Source of the DNA: Punctularia strigosozonata HHB-11173 SS5
Lineage: Eukaryota; Basidiomycota; Agaricomycetes; Corticiales; Punctulariaceae
Length of the DNA stretch: 41,328 bases
Assembly: GCF_000264995.1 (NCBI RefSeq)
Contig: NW_006767437.1
Coordinates: forward strand, 1,832,887-1,874,214
Direction: 5' to 3'
The notes under the pieces were generated by a model, which made no database searches, was not told where the DNA came from, and saw nothing but the letters and a program-made list of their open reading frames with translations. A program made the position numbers and the translations under genes. Shown piece after piece: positions 23,907-33,572 of the stretch. Position 1 is the stretch's first letter; every line of letters begins with the position of its first letter.

Positions 23907-25204
23907 TCACCGTAGATGCAAATTGGCTAGGTTGCTCCTGAAGTACTCCACAATCATCCTGCCAGGCCTGTGTTCCTCGGGTATCAAGACGCTTCCCGGT
24001 AATCCCCGCACCAGCCACGCCTCAACCAGCATGTGTCCCCAGAGAATCGTCCAGCCAATCGTCCATATCCAACCGCCGAGACCATCAACCCTCAGCCGCC
24101 GTTTCTTCCCCCATTTCCCGTCGTCCAAGATGTGCCTCTCCCAGGCATTCTCCAATATCATGCCCACGCCAGAGAGGACGAAGAATCCGATGACACGCCA
24201 AGGATCTGTCCCACGGCCCATACCCCACATTCCCCAGTCGTGCAATACACCCGAAATGAGGAACGCCCCAAGTACTCCGGCGGCGCGGGCGACATTCCGG
24301 CTACCCGTGACGGCGAGGGCGAGAGAGCGTAAGGGCTCTGCGCCGATGACGATGAATGAACGACGAAAGGCTTGGTGCCAGCGTTTGCCCCAGAAATCAG
24401 CGAGGGAAGTCGCGAGGTAGGGCTTGTGGAATAATGGGGGCCAATCTTCGGGGTCTTGGTAGCCACTCAGTCCGATAATGCCTGAGACCGAGCAAATGGA
24501 AAATGATATGAGGATGATCAAATCGTACGCCAGAACGAGGGCTGCGTAGATGACAGTGCCGCTTGTAACGGTGAGAAAGGTCGAGCGCAAGTACCGGCGC
24601 AGGGGCGGGAGCGATGCGTCGAAGATGGTACCTCCAGCTGGAGAGCCGAAGGTGGCGGTGCCGAAAGATTGGACGAAGTAGTGTAACGTGTCGAAGGTGA
24701 TGAAGTAGCATGCGGCGTGTAGGACTGTTCGAAGCAGAAATCGCGGAGTGGAAGCCTTAATAGGGCGAGGCACATGAAGTCCGCGCGACCATGTCCATCC
24801 GAGGCCGCGCGTGTTGAAGGCGAGGTCAAGAGCATCGAGCACGATGTGGTTGGCTTGGCCGGAAGTCTTGCGAAGAGGTTCTCGTTGAAGCGACCACTCG
24901 AACATCCGCATTGCCAAAGCAATCATGATGACCTTCATTTGATGTTAGCATCGCTACTTTTATTCCAAATAAATGTGTCGCGTACCACCAAACCGAAGTT
25001 CCAATACTCGAAACCCGGGCCCTTGACCTTGGCCAGATCATAAGACGTGGCTGCATGGTACGTCAGACCACACGCGATTGGGCCAAGAGCGAGTCGTACG
25101 AGTCGGGTGTTCTGGACTAGGACCAGTCCTGCAAGAATGAAATAGCAGACAAAGGTAGGAAAGATGCCCGTCCACATGTCGCGAGGCGTTGGTAGCACCC
25201 GCAT
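23907..25204 (-). CDS. Wax-synthase-domain (MBOAT-like) membrane acyltransferase
   Basis: Membrane O-acyltransferase of the wax synthase/Tri7 type, which transfers acyl or acetyl groups to an alcohol; in fungi often linked to terpenoid or lipid modification. Two exons (24986-25204 and 23907-24932) joined over a 53-nt intron give 414 aa. Visible parts: N-terminal membrane segments (FPTFVCYFILAGLVLV), EWSLQREPLRK, the domain signature LADFWGKRWHQAFRR, the conserved histidine in ISGVLHDWGMW, and two more hydrophobic segments before the tail. The start at 25204 matches where the family usually begins; an in-frame ATG at 25234 adds ten residues. An upstream exon (25398-25551) could be spliced in phase, but that intron would be 146 nt, long for this locus. 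The substrate cannot be told. Confidence 0.88.
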
Positions 25205-25560
25205 ATCATGATCAGGCCAAGCGAGTCCGAGCATCGAACCGCGTTTTCTGGCTAATTCACGTGTAATCCGAGGTTCGATAGTGAGGTGCCGGTCGTAGCA
25301 GGTGTGCAACCTCCTCTGAACGCAGCTCCGCTAGCAGCGGCCATGGACGACGTAAAAACAGGCCAGAAATAGGGGCCATCACCGCCTTTGACGCTACCGA
25401 TGATTTCATCCTCGAATAATTCGCGGTTGATGACTTCCAAGTTCCGGCTTGCATTTCCATCCAATTCTTGACTTGACATGCTCTTTAGCCTGAGACTCTG
25501 ACTTCTTTCTGACGCTGTATCGCTTGCGACGTCTTCCGTTGAATCAGTCATCAAGAAGGC
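25205..25560. promoter_or_regulatory. Divergent upstream region of wax synthase and YVC1
   Basis: About 356 bp separate the start codons of two divergent genes. A minus-strand frame of 99 codons from ATG 25551 to stop 25252 (Ser/acid-rich, begins MTDSTEDVASDTASERSQSL) fills most of it and begins only 9 bp from the YVC1 ATG. It may be a chance frame, a small gene, or an N-terminal exon of the wax synthase. No TATA box is obvious. Confidence 0.4.
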
Positions 25561-28500
25561 ATGGATTCGGAACTTGAGGAACAAACGCAGGGATTGCTAA
25601 ATCCTTCACCGGACTCCTTGGCCTCAGTGAAAGTCTTCCCATTGATACCGCACCTGAAGAAGGATATCATAGTATGTTGCTCTACCCCCGCTTGTTTGCA
25701 CTGTATCGAGACGCGTCATAGAGCAACATAGACTCGGCGTTGACCTGGGAGTACGTCTCGCGTCCCATCGGTAATCTCTTCGATGACTGACCCGCAGACC
25801 ACAGACAGTTGACTGCGTCGGATATTAACTTCGCTATCATCCGTCCTCTCGTCTTCAAATATGCCCAACTCAAGAATCCCGCCACTATATACGCATGCCT
25901 GGTCGTGCGGTCGCACTTTCTCGCGCTGGCGTCTGAAGACATAGCGTATACCGGACTCATGATGTCTCGGTATGCGCACTTCCTCGCAAGACACTGCGGA
26001 GTTTTGACATCGCAAACAGGGCCAATGCTTGCGAAATCCTTGCCATCAAGCTCGTCGCCACGTTCGCACCATCCGTCTACTCTTCGACTTCGCAAGTGCA
26101 GCTCGTTGCAGTGCTGACAACTTCTTGGTCGCCCCTGCAAGGTGCTCCACCACATGTGCTTGCCCAAATCAAAGCGGACCTTGGCATCAGCAACGACAAC
26201 GGGCATGTGGATGATTATGGCTTCCCACATCACGATATCATCGCCGACCCGGAGTGCGCCCTGGAATTGGCCATCGCGACAAAGAGCAAGAACTTTCTCA
26301 GTAGTCCGGTCGTTCAGGCAGTCGTGAATGATATCTACACGGGGCGCGTAGTGTTCAGCATGACCGCGCACAAGTCGGTATTAGCTGACAACTATAAACC
26401 CCGCGCGATCGAGATTTATGATTCCAGGAGCGCACCGTTCCTGGATCATTATCGGTAAGCAATTCCGGATCATGTAGGAATATCTCGCAGTTGACCATGT
26501 TCAAGGCTGCGGGTACCGCGGTATGGGGCTATACTAGAATTTCTCAATTTTGCGTTGTTGCTGGTTACTTTCGTGTTATGCCTCACCAGTGAGCCGTCTG
26601 GTGTCTTGAGGTTACTCTGTGTGTGCTGACCCATCTGCGACATAGACCGCAACATGGAGCATATGCAAATTTCCGAGATAGTATTCATCGTCATCGCGAT
26701 CGCGTTTGCTCTGGAAGAATACACAGCATCCAAGGAACACGGATGGAATGGTGCAATTCACCTTTTACCGTCGTGTGTGCTCTGCATTGACACTTCTCTC
26801 AGTTTACATAGCGAACGTGCGTATTCCTGCGCGGTACAGGCGGTGGCGTGTCAAGTGCTGACTACACTTAGATGTGGAACGTCTTTGACACCGGTTTTGT
26901 CTTGATCTTCCTAGCATATTTCGGGTTTCGGCTCGACGGATTACTTCGTGGATATCGTGAGCAGCAGCCAACAGCGGGCTCTAATGGCATGCTAATGGAC
27001 CATGCCCACGCTATAGCACCTTCATCCGAACTCAGTTTTGACATACTTGCTTGCGGAGCTTGCATTCTGTTTCCGAGGTGAGCTGGAACCGGCTATCGGC
27101 AATACCAACATTTTAATCGACCCCTGTCAGGCTTGCATTCTTCGCAATCAAGAATAATCTGGTTGTTATGTGCGTTCTTGCTGGACTTCAACCCTATTTG
27201 AGTACTACTCCTGATGACGCGAAAGCGCTCTGCGAGGCATGATGACCGAATTTCTGTTCTTCATGGGTATCGCAGCGATCTGCTTCTCGGGCCTGCTCTA
27301 TACGTTGTGGACACTTGGTACGTGATGCGGTTGGGTTTCATCCAACTGGTATCTCTATACACAGTGTACTGATAAGTCGTATTTGCAGGTTCCGAAAGGT
27401 GGTCGATGAAGGGAATCATGTGAGAGAACCTTTCACGTCTTGCGCTCCAACTCGACTGACCTGCGACCGTTGACAGGTGGCTGATGGTCCAAATCTGGTT
27501 CGGTAACACGTACCTCAGCTTTGCCCAGGCGGCGTCGTTCCATCCACTCTTTGGGCCGATCCTCATGACAGGTTTTGCGGCGTTGAGCAACACACTCCTG
27601 CTTACGAGTGAGCGATCGTTGAGCTTGTTCTGCGTCTGCTGGATTGTTGACGTTGCCCTCAGTTCTCATTTCTATATTGTCTAACACGTTCGCGAGGATC
27701 GACGCCGTGAGTCGTCCTATACGCATTTGTTCATTCTGCTAACCGACTCCTTCCGGTAGAACGCTGAGCAAGAGGTAAAGAGATCATATGATCGGAGTAG
27801 TTGGCGCTCACGCTGTGATAGTATATGTTCCAATTTGCCATCACTACAATCGAAGGCGTCAAGTCAGATGCTTTGTTCAGCTACCAGCCGCCCTTCAATT
27901 TGCTTGCATTCATCATTCTCTGGCCGGCAAGCTTCGTGATGTCGCCGCGAACATTGCATTCGTGGAACGTCTTTCTCATCAAACTGACGGTACGTTCTCT
28001 CGCCATTCGTACCCCATCTATTCTCAAGGATAGCAAACAGTCATTCCCAACTCTGGTCGTCATAGGCGTTTACGAGCGGTACCTCCGCTCCGGCCAAGCG
28101 CTGCGCAAAGCGAGCGAAGACATCGCGAAGTCGCTACCGCGCTCGCTTAAGAACCTTCCCATCCTGGACGCGATCATGGGCTCGGACGCGAGCGACCTCT
28201 ACGATGCCATCTTCGAGCTCAACGTTGACGCCGACCCCGCGCTCTTCAGTGACGACGATGAGCACGGTGCGGCGGACGAGGCGCCCGCGCTGCGGTCTAT
28301 CGCGTCCGTGGAGAGCCTGCGGCTGAGGCGCATGCGGTCGGAGGTCAGCACGCAATCCGCGGCGCCGCGCATACAGACCCCGAGCAAGACGAGATCGCCC
28401 CGGAGGGCGGCGGCGTCGGTCAGCCCGACTGGATCGCCGCGCCGGAGACGACCGCCGCCGATCGCGCCATCCGTGTCGGCCGAGGTGAGGGGTAGGGACG

Positions 28501-28877
28501 GCCAGCCGAGCCCTCTTTCGCGCCTGTTCGGGGTGGGCAGGCCGCTGCGTAGCGGGCGGACAACCTCGGAGAGCTTGGGCGTGCCCGGTGGAGGGCAGGG
28601 TAGGCCCATGTCGCCTGTAGCTGGAGCACAGTTGGAGAACACTGCGAGGCGGCTGGAGGCAATGCTTGAGGACGTGAAGGACTTGCCAGTGAATAAGCTG
28701 AAGGAGGAGATGAAAGAGTTGCAGGTGCGCTTCACTCTTTTGGCAGGCTTCGTCGATGCTGAGGTGGTTGATGTGTAGGAACGGCAAGCGCGGATCGAGA
28801 ACTTGCTATTGATGCTTACGAGAGGTATGAGACATGATACTGGGCAGCACTCGGCGATCCGACACGACACCAAATGA
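25561..28877 (+). CDS. YVC1: Yvc1-type vacuolar TRP cation channel
   Basis: Fungal TRP channel that releases Ca2+ from the vacuole on osmotic or other stress. Start MDSELEEQTQGLLNPSPDS; then a cytosolic domain (INFAIIRPLVFKYAQLKNPA, CEILAIKLVATFAPS, DIYTGRVVFSMTAHKSVLAD), six or so membrane segments (EIVFIVIAIAFALEEYTA, WNVFDTGFVLIFLAYFGFRL, FFMGIAAICFSGLLYTLWTL), the pore region QIWFGNTYLSFAQA and the following helix ending in ILSNTFARIDA, as in Yvc1 homologues. A 15-nt exon (27760-27774) encodes NAEQE directly after that helix. The C-terminal tail is Ser/Arg/Pro-rich with a coiled-coil-like end (ARRLEAMLEDVKDLPVNKLK), and the last exon finishes in SAIRHDTK. Many introns of 45-65 nt; not all boundaries in 25673-27430 were fixed. 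The first intron (about 25673-25810) is unusually long and might hide a small exon. Confidence 0.88.
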
Positions 28878-29143
28878 ATATAACGGATGTCATCATCCTA
28901 TCGGATTTTATACCATCATGTAAACCGTTGTCGTTCATTGCACACAATGCGACATTTCGTTCCATCCAGGGATGCGATCCGTCCACCGTGGGTACTGGGC
29001 ATGGCTAACATGAGAGCGATCGCAGACGGGACTGACATCGACCCGCTGTATCCCCGCGCATCATCTCCGGCGACGCAGGGTCTGTCATGCACGACATCGA
29101 TGCATGTTTGATGGGGATAGAGGAGGATTAGACCGTTTCACGA

Positions 29144-29707
29144 TCACTTCGAGCGGGACCGTCGTCTTCTAGCGGATCCTTCGTGAGAGCCGTGCCGTCG
29201 TCGGGGTGATCTCGAGTTTCGGCGTCGCGCGTTATCTCGTCCACCTCGCGTATGTCGAGACGCACGTCCTTCCTCCTGTTGCTCCATCGAACGGAGGCTC
29301 TGATCCCGCGCATCCTCTGGTGGTGGTCGTTCCGGGCCCTCCGGGATCCCGTCCTCCTCATCCTCTTCCTTCACACTATGCCCTGACCTCTCGTCTTTCT
29401 CCTCCAGCTCCGCCGCCCTCCTCTGCTTTTCCTTCTCCTTCGTCTTCCGCCACATCAGCTTCTTAACGCACCGCGGGCACAACACAACTTTCACGAGCGC
29501 CTGTTTCACCTCCCCGCCTTCCTGATAGGCGAATGGCAGCTCGAGCGTGCTCAGCCGCGGCTTCGGCTCGTCGTCCGGGAGCGGGTGGAAAAGCGGACAC
29601 CGCGTGTTGCCGCACGTCGAGTCGCCGAGGCCGGCTAGAACTTCGGATTCGGTGCGCCAGCGCAGGGCAAACTTGACCGAGGTCGTCAGCGATGAAGTCT
29701 TGAAAAA

Positions 29708-29769
<62 letters not shown>

Positions 29770-30444
29770 CACATNNNNNNNNNNNNNNNNNNNNNNNNNN
29801 NNNNNNNNNNNNNNNNNNNNNNNNNNNNNNNNNNNNNNNNNNNNNNNNNNNNNNNNNNNNNNNNNNNNNNNNNNNNNNNNNNNNNNNNNNNNNNNNNNNN
29901 NNNNNNNNNNNNNNNNNNNNNNNNNNNNNNNNNNNNNNNNNNNNNNNNNNNNNNNNNNNNNNNNNNNNNNNNNNNNNNNNNNNNNNNNNNNNNNNNNNNN
30001 NNNNNNNNNNNNNNNNNNNNNNNNNNNNNNNNNNNNNNNNNNNNNNNNNNNNNNNNNNNNNNNNNNNNNNNNNNNNNNNNNNNNNNNNNNNNNNNNNNNN
30101 NNNNNNNNNNNNNNNNNNNNNNNNNNNNNNNNNNNNNNNNNNNNNNNNNNNNNNNNNNNNNNNNNNNNNNNNNNNNNNNNNNNNNNNNNNNNNNNNNNNN
30201 NNNNNNNNNNNNNNNNNNNNNNNNNNNNNNNNNNNNNNNNNNNNNNNNNNNNNNNNNNNNNNNNNNNNNNNNNNNNNNNNNNNNNNNNNNNNNNNNNNNN
30301 NNNNNNNNNNNNNNNNNNNNNNNNNNNNNNNNNNNNNNNNNNNNNNNNNNNNNNNNNNNNNNNNNNNNNNNNNNNNNNNNNNNNNNNNNNNNNNNNNNNN
30401 NNNNNNNNNNNNNNNNNNNNNNNNNNNNNNNNNNNNNNNNNNNN

Positions 30445-30500
<56 letters not shown>

Positions 30501-30781
30501 GTCGCACATGGCCGGACTTGTAGTGCTTGAGGTCGCAGACGGCGAACTCGCGGTAGAGGTGGTCGTAGTACTTCTTCGCGAGCTGGTCGTTCCACGTCAG
30601 TCCTTTCTCGTCGTCTTCTTCGCGGAGAAACCTATGCGCTGGATCAGTGTAACATTGTAGGGAGGCGTGGTGCGGTGATCAAGGGATCGACGTACCGATG
30701 GTGCGCTTTGAGGATCTCGAATTCGGTGATGCTCCCGCCCGTGGGTCGGGAGGATGAAGAACCTGGTTTGTAAAGCGACAT
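29144..30781 (-). CDS. FRA10AC1-family nuclear protein, interrupted by an assembly gap in an intron
   Basis: Homologue of the FRA10AC1 family, nuclear proteins found with spliceosomes. Exon 1 starts MSLYKPGSSSSRPTGGSITE at 30781. Exon 2 carries LTWNDQLAKKYYDHLYREF and CDLKHYKSG, the family signature. Exon 3 resumes at FALRWRTESEVLAGLGDSTC with the Cys-containing zinc-binding-like part (CGNTRC, then LCPRCVKKLMW), and ends in an acidic segment and an Arg/Ser-rich tail (RRRNSRSPRRRHGS). Intron 2 starts GTGCGACCC after codon CAT, contains the (GA)n tract and the N gap, and ends GGTCAAG. Since both flanking exons join in frame as in other family members, the gap probably hides only intron. The coding call is good; the true gene length is unknown. 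Confidence 0.85.
29707..29774 (+). repeat. (GA)n microsatellite and flank, left of the gap
   Basis: Starts AGAGAAG, runs as an uninterrupted GA repeat for about 55 bp, then ends GGGGCGCACAT at the first N. The same arrangement recurs to the right of the gap. Confidence 0.9.
29775..30444. other. Assembly gap, 670 N
   Basis: A run of N with no sequence content. Open frames that run through it are meaningless. Both sides end in near-copies of the same (GA)n unit, so the stated gap length should not be trusted. Confidence 0.99.
30445..30509 (+). repeat. (GA)n microsatellite and flank, right of the gap
   Basis: Begins AGAAG, runs as a GA repeat for about 45 bp, and ends AAGGGTCGCACATG, matching the left copy apart from a few bases. 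Confidence 0.9.
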
Positions 30782-31903
30782 TGCAGTGGATGGGCTGCTG
30801 AAACGGGACGTGGTCTCTATAATCGAGCTTGCGCGGACGCTGAGCGCGAGACGATTGAGTCGAAACGCCCGAGGAGCGTTGTGGCGTGGGTATACCATAT
30901 TCACGTGCCGCCGCCTCTCCGCCGTCCGGAACCTCGTCCACGCCGACCACGACCATCGGCGTATCGACGAGCTGAGTAGTGATAGCCGTAGGCAAAAATG
31001 CTTTGCTCCTAGATTTAGTCATATACGCTATCGTCTGCGTCTGGACACGGTGCCTGTTTATGCTATCGTTCTATCAAGCCATCGACTCATGCAACGCCCG
31101 GTGGGTGAAAAGTGTAATTACGGACGGGGGATCTGTCCGGTCGAGAGGGCCTGTTCTGCCTGAGAGGTCTCCCGGGCTGGACGACTCTCGATTACTACCG
31201 TCTCGACTCTCGATATGCGTTGCGTGGTGCTTCCTCAAGCTCGTCATACATATATAGACCCTCTTCGCGACGATGCGAACGTTCTCTCGTTCACACCGCT
31301 GCACTGCGACCGACCCTGGTACCGTCTGTTACCCACAACCGTGTCCTGACTTGCAAGTTGCCCGTTCTAGAGCAAAGGCAACCTTGTCTATGTATACGTG
31401 AAGCGCACTTCCTGGAAACCTCCTACGGCCACCCGAAGAGATTGCGAACAACGACCCGCTCGCTCGCACGAGTGTCGGATCCGACTGTGGCCGACGATGG
31501 AATGATAGCACCACAAAGGTTATTTTTTACCATCTGCATGCACCTCGTTCTCCTCGGGCATCGCTGCGCATCCGCCGCGACGGATCCAGCCTGCAACGTG
31601 TCGCGGCCATGAATATGCGATGACCTGTCCAGAAGAGGTGCATGGGCGTCTCGGGGTGGTGGTGGCGACGAGCCCACGACGGCTTCTGTGCGTACCACGA
31701 CCCATTGGCTCGTGTTGCCCGCGTTCGACGTTTTCTCCTCGGGATTACCGTCTTACCGTACGATCGAGGCCGGGTGCGATCGCGCGGGTCGTCCCCAAAG
31801 CGGGGGGAGGGCGGACGCGATGATACATACGGGGCCAGCGGGTGACGAGACGCCGATCGGTCCGTCGGGCGTCATGTGTGCCCTCCGCCGACCGACCGGA
31901 CCT

Positions 31904-31923
31904 CGACGCGACGCGACGCGACG
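31904..31923 (+). repeat. (CGACG)4 pentanucleotide repeat
   Basis: Four perfect CGACG units in a GC-rich intergenic context. Likely a slippage repeat. Confidence 0.6.
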
Positions 31924-32849
31924 TTGTGTCCGCCCACAAAGCAGATCGCTTGAAGAAGGAAGCCCGGGCCGTTTACGTACGACGCGCCGACCGTGGGGAT
32001 CAAGGCGCTGATCTGACGCATTTGGGATGTTGGCCGCTGTGGACTCGGTCTGGGAGAGGCGGCGAGGTGGCGAGACCGGAAGTATGCCCATTTTTTTCAG
32101 CGGGGAATCATATGCCTCTTATGGCGTGCATCGTAGTTATTGTTAAGGGCGCTTGACGACCGGGGATGAGGACGGCGGTACGCATGCCCAATTCTGCGCG
32201 GTGCCACGCCGCATCTTCCGGGTCTTGCGAAATGGTAAACGGTTAGGTCATAAGTAGACGAGATAGATGACGACGACGGTCGCCTTACGCAGGATGATCA
32301 AGCAAAGTGATGGAGAGGGATATTGAAAGAGCCCATCCAGCCCACGGCAGTCGGGTTGGGTGTTGCGGCTGGCTGATATGGTTCGCTGATGGGGCAGGAA
32401 CGGCTAGTGCTTGGCGGACGATGCAAGTGGCTTTACGGAAGGGAACGGGATCCGCGCGCGCAGACAAGCACCGGGGGCCGGTATGGGTGCGCTGAGTTCC
32501 TGTAGCAGTAGTGTGATATTGCGACGCATCGTTCCTGAGTAAATAGGCGACGCAATGGGCATCTCTGGGGACGCAAAGGCGTGCACCTGCGTCGTACGAC
32601 GACAGATTGGAGAAGCTAGCCCAACGCCCGCAGAGGGCTGTGACTGGCTGTGGAATGGCAAATTCCCGGGGCGGAGGCATGTGCAACGGCCGAAGATGCG
32701 GGGAAGGGTGGGAAGTCCGGGGGCACGCACGGAAACGGGACGTCACGCGCCATTCGCGCCTGATGCCTTTCTCGCTCGCAGCTCTGGCCCGCCCCCCGGG
32801 ACTGGATCACACTTCGCGTCCTTCGCCCGCTCCCAGCTCACACCGACGG

Positions 32850-32856
32850 TTTATAA
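32850..32856 (+). promoter_or_regulatory. Possible TATA box upstream of 33054
   Basis: TTTATAA about 200 nt before the ATG at 33054, in otherwise GC-rich DNA, so it stands out. Confidence 0.35.
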
Positions 32857-33053
32857 CCACGCTCGCGATGGTCGGCCGCGTCCCCTCCTCCCAACGTCGG
32901 CCCTCTGCGAGGGCGTCCGTCTGTCGTCGCCCGCCTTGAAAGCTTGACAGCAGCCTGTTCGTTTCGCCCCGCTGCGGACCTCCTAAAAGGACTCCTAATA
33001 GCAACATTCGGATACCCCGGCCCCTGACGTCGCTCCTTCACTACTCTCGCCCA

Positions 33054-33317
33054 ATGGCCAGCACTGCTATCCCGATTCAGCAACCGGGCCTCAACGATCA
33101 TCCCGCCGATCGCTCCCGCTCGCGTCTAGCCGTCCCCGCCGCCGCCGCCTCGCGCGCTGCCGACCACAGCCCAGCGGCGAGCAGCACGTCCCGGAGCACG
33201 TCCACCCGCAGGCGCCGCTTCACGATCCGCGTCGGGTCGAAACAGCACAGGCGCGCCGGGAGCGGTGCGGTCCGGCGCACGCCCAGCCACCAACGCGGCG
33301 GAAGCACGAATCCGTAA
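33054..33317 (+). CDS. Possible short protein or alternative first exon
   Basis: An 87-codon frame beginning MASTAIPIQQPGLNDHPADR, rich in Arg, Ser and Ala, ends in TAA that lies inside a perfect splice donor (GTAAGT at 33314). Splicing from there to the acceptor CCAG at 33535-33538 would join it in frame to the next gene through the codon upstream of its first ATG. It could therefore be a first exon with a 225-nt intron, a small separate protein, or a chance frame. The low-complexity content gives no family hint. Confidence 0.35.
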   Translation: MASTAIPIQQPGLNDHPADRSRSRLAVPAAAASRAADHSPAASSTSRSTSTRRRRFTIRVGSKQHRRAGSGAVRRTPSHQRGGSTNP

Positions 33318-33434
33318 GTTTTGTTCCTCCATCTGCCAACCCAATCGAGCGATCGAAACGACGGAGCCCCTGTGGTCCGAGCCTCTCCACCCGCGCTTAA
33401 TCGCCCATGGGATATCCCTTGCATTGCATCAGCG

Positions 33435-33442
33435 TATTTATA
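33435..33442 (+). promoter_or_regulatory. TATA-like box of the disordered-protein gene
   Basis: TATTTATA, 130 nt before the ATG at 33573. If used, it gives a transcript lacking the exon at 33054. Confidence 0.4.
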
Positions 33443-33572
33443 GCCTTTCTCCAGCCCACGCGATCCCCTCTCTTCTGCAACCGGGCCACAACCTCCCACC
33501 ACGACGGCCACGACCACAACGTTACCTCGCCGATCCAGCGTGGATCCGCCACCCGCACGCGACCCAGCCACC

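Larger units (their letters stand above)
30782..33053. other. Long intergenic stretch, about 2.3 kb, no gene recognised
   Basis: No domain-bearing frame on either strand, though open frames of 100-153 codons abound (for example minus 31753-32091 and 32285-32746). Base composition turns clearly more GC-rich after about 31600. Visible details: four copies of CGACG in a row at 31904-31923, a TATATATAG stretch near 31249-31257, and a TTTATAA at 32850-32856 that may serve the transcript starting before 33054. This is the largest gene-free stretch of known sequence in the window. Confidence 0.45.

Noticed and set aside
28134-28873. 217- and 224-codon minus-strand frames
   Set aside because: Antisense to the low-complexity tail of the TRP channel gene; no domain and no splice support.
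29463-30530. Several open frames of 270-350 codons on both strands
   Set aside because: They run through the N gap and the (GA)n tracts (poly-Arg/Glu or Ser/Leu), so their length is an artefact.
31745-32746. Minus-strand frames of 112-153 codons
   Set aside because: Located in GC-rich noncoding DNA where long chance frames are common; composition is Arg/Pro/Ser-rich and domain-free.
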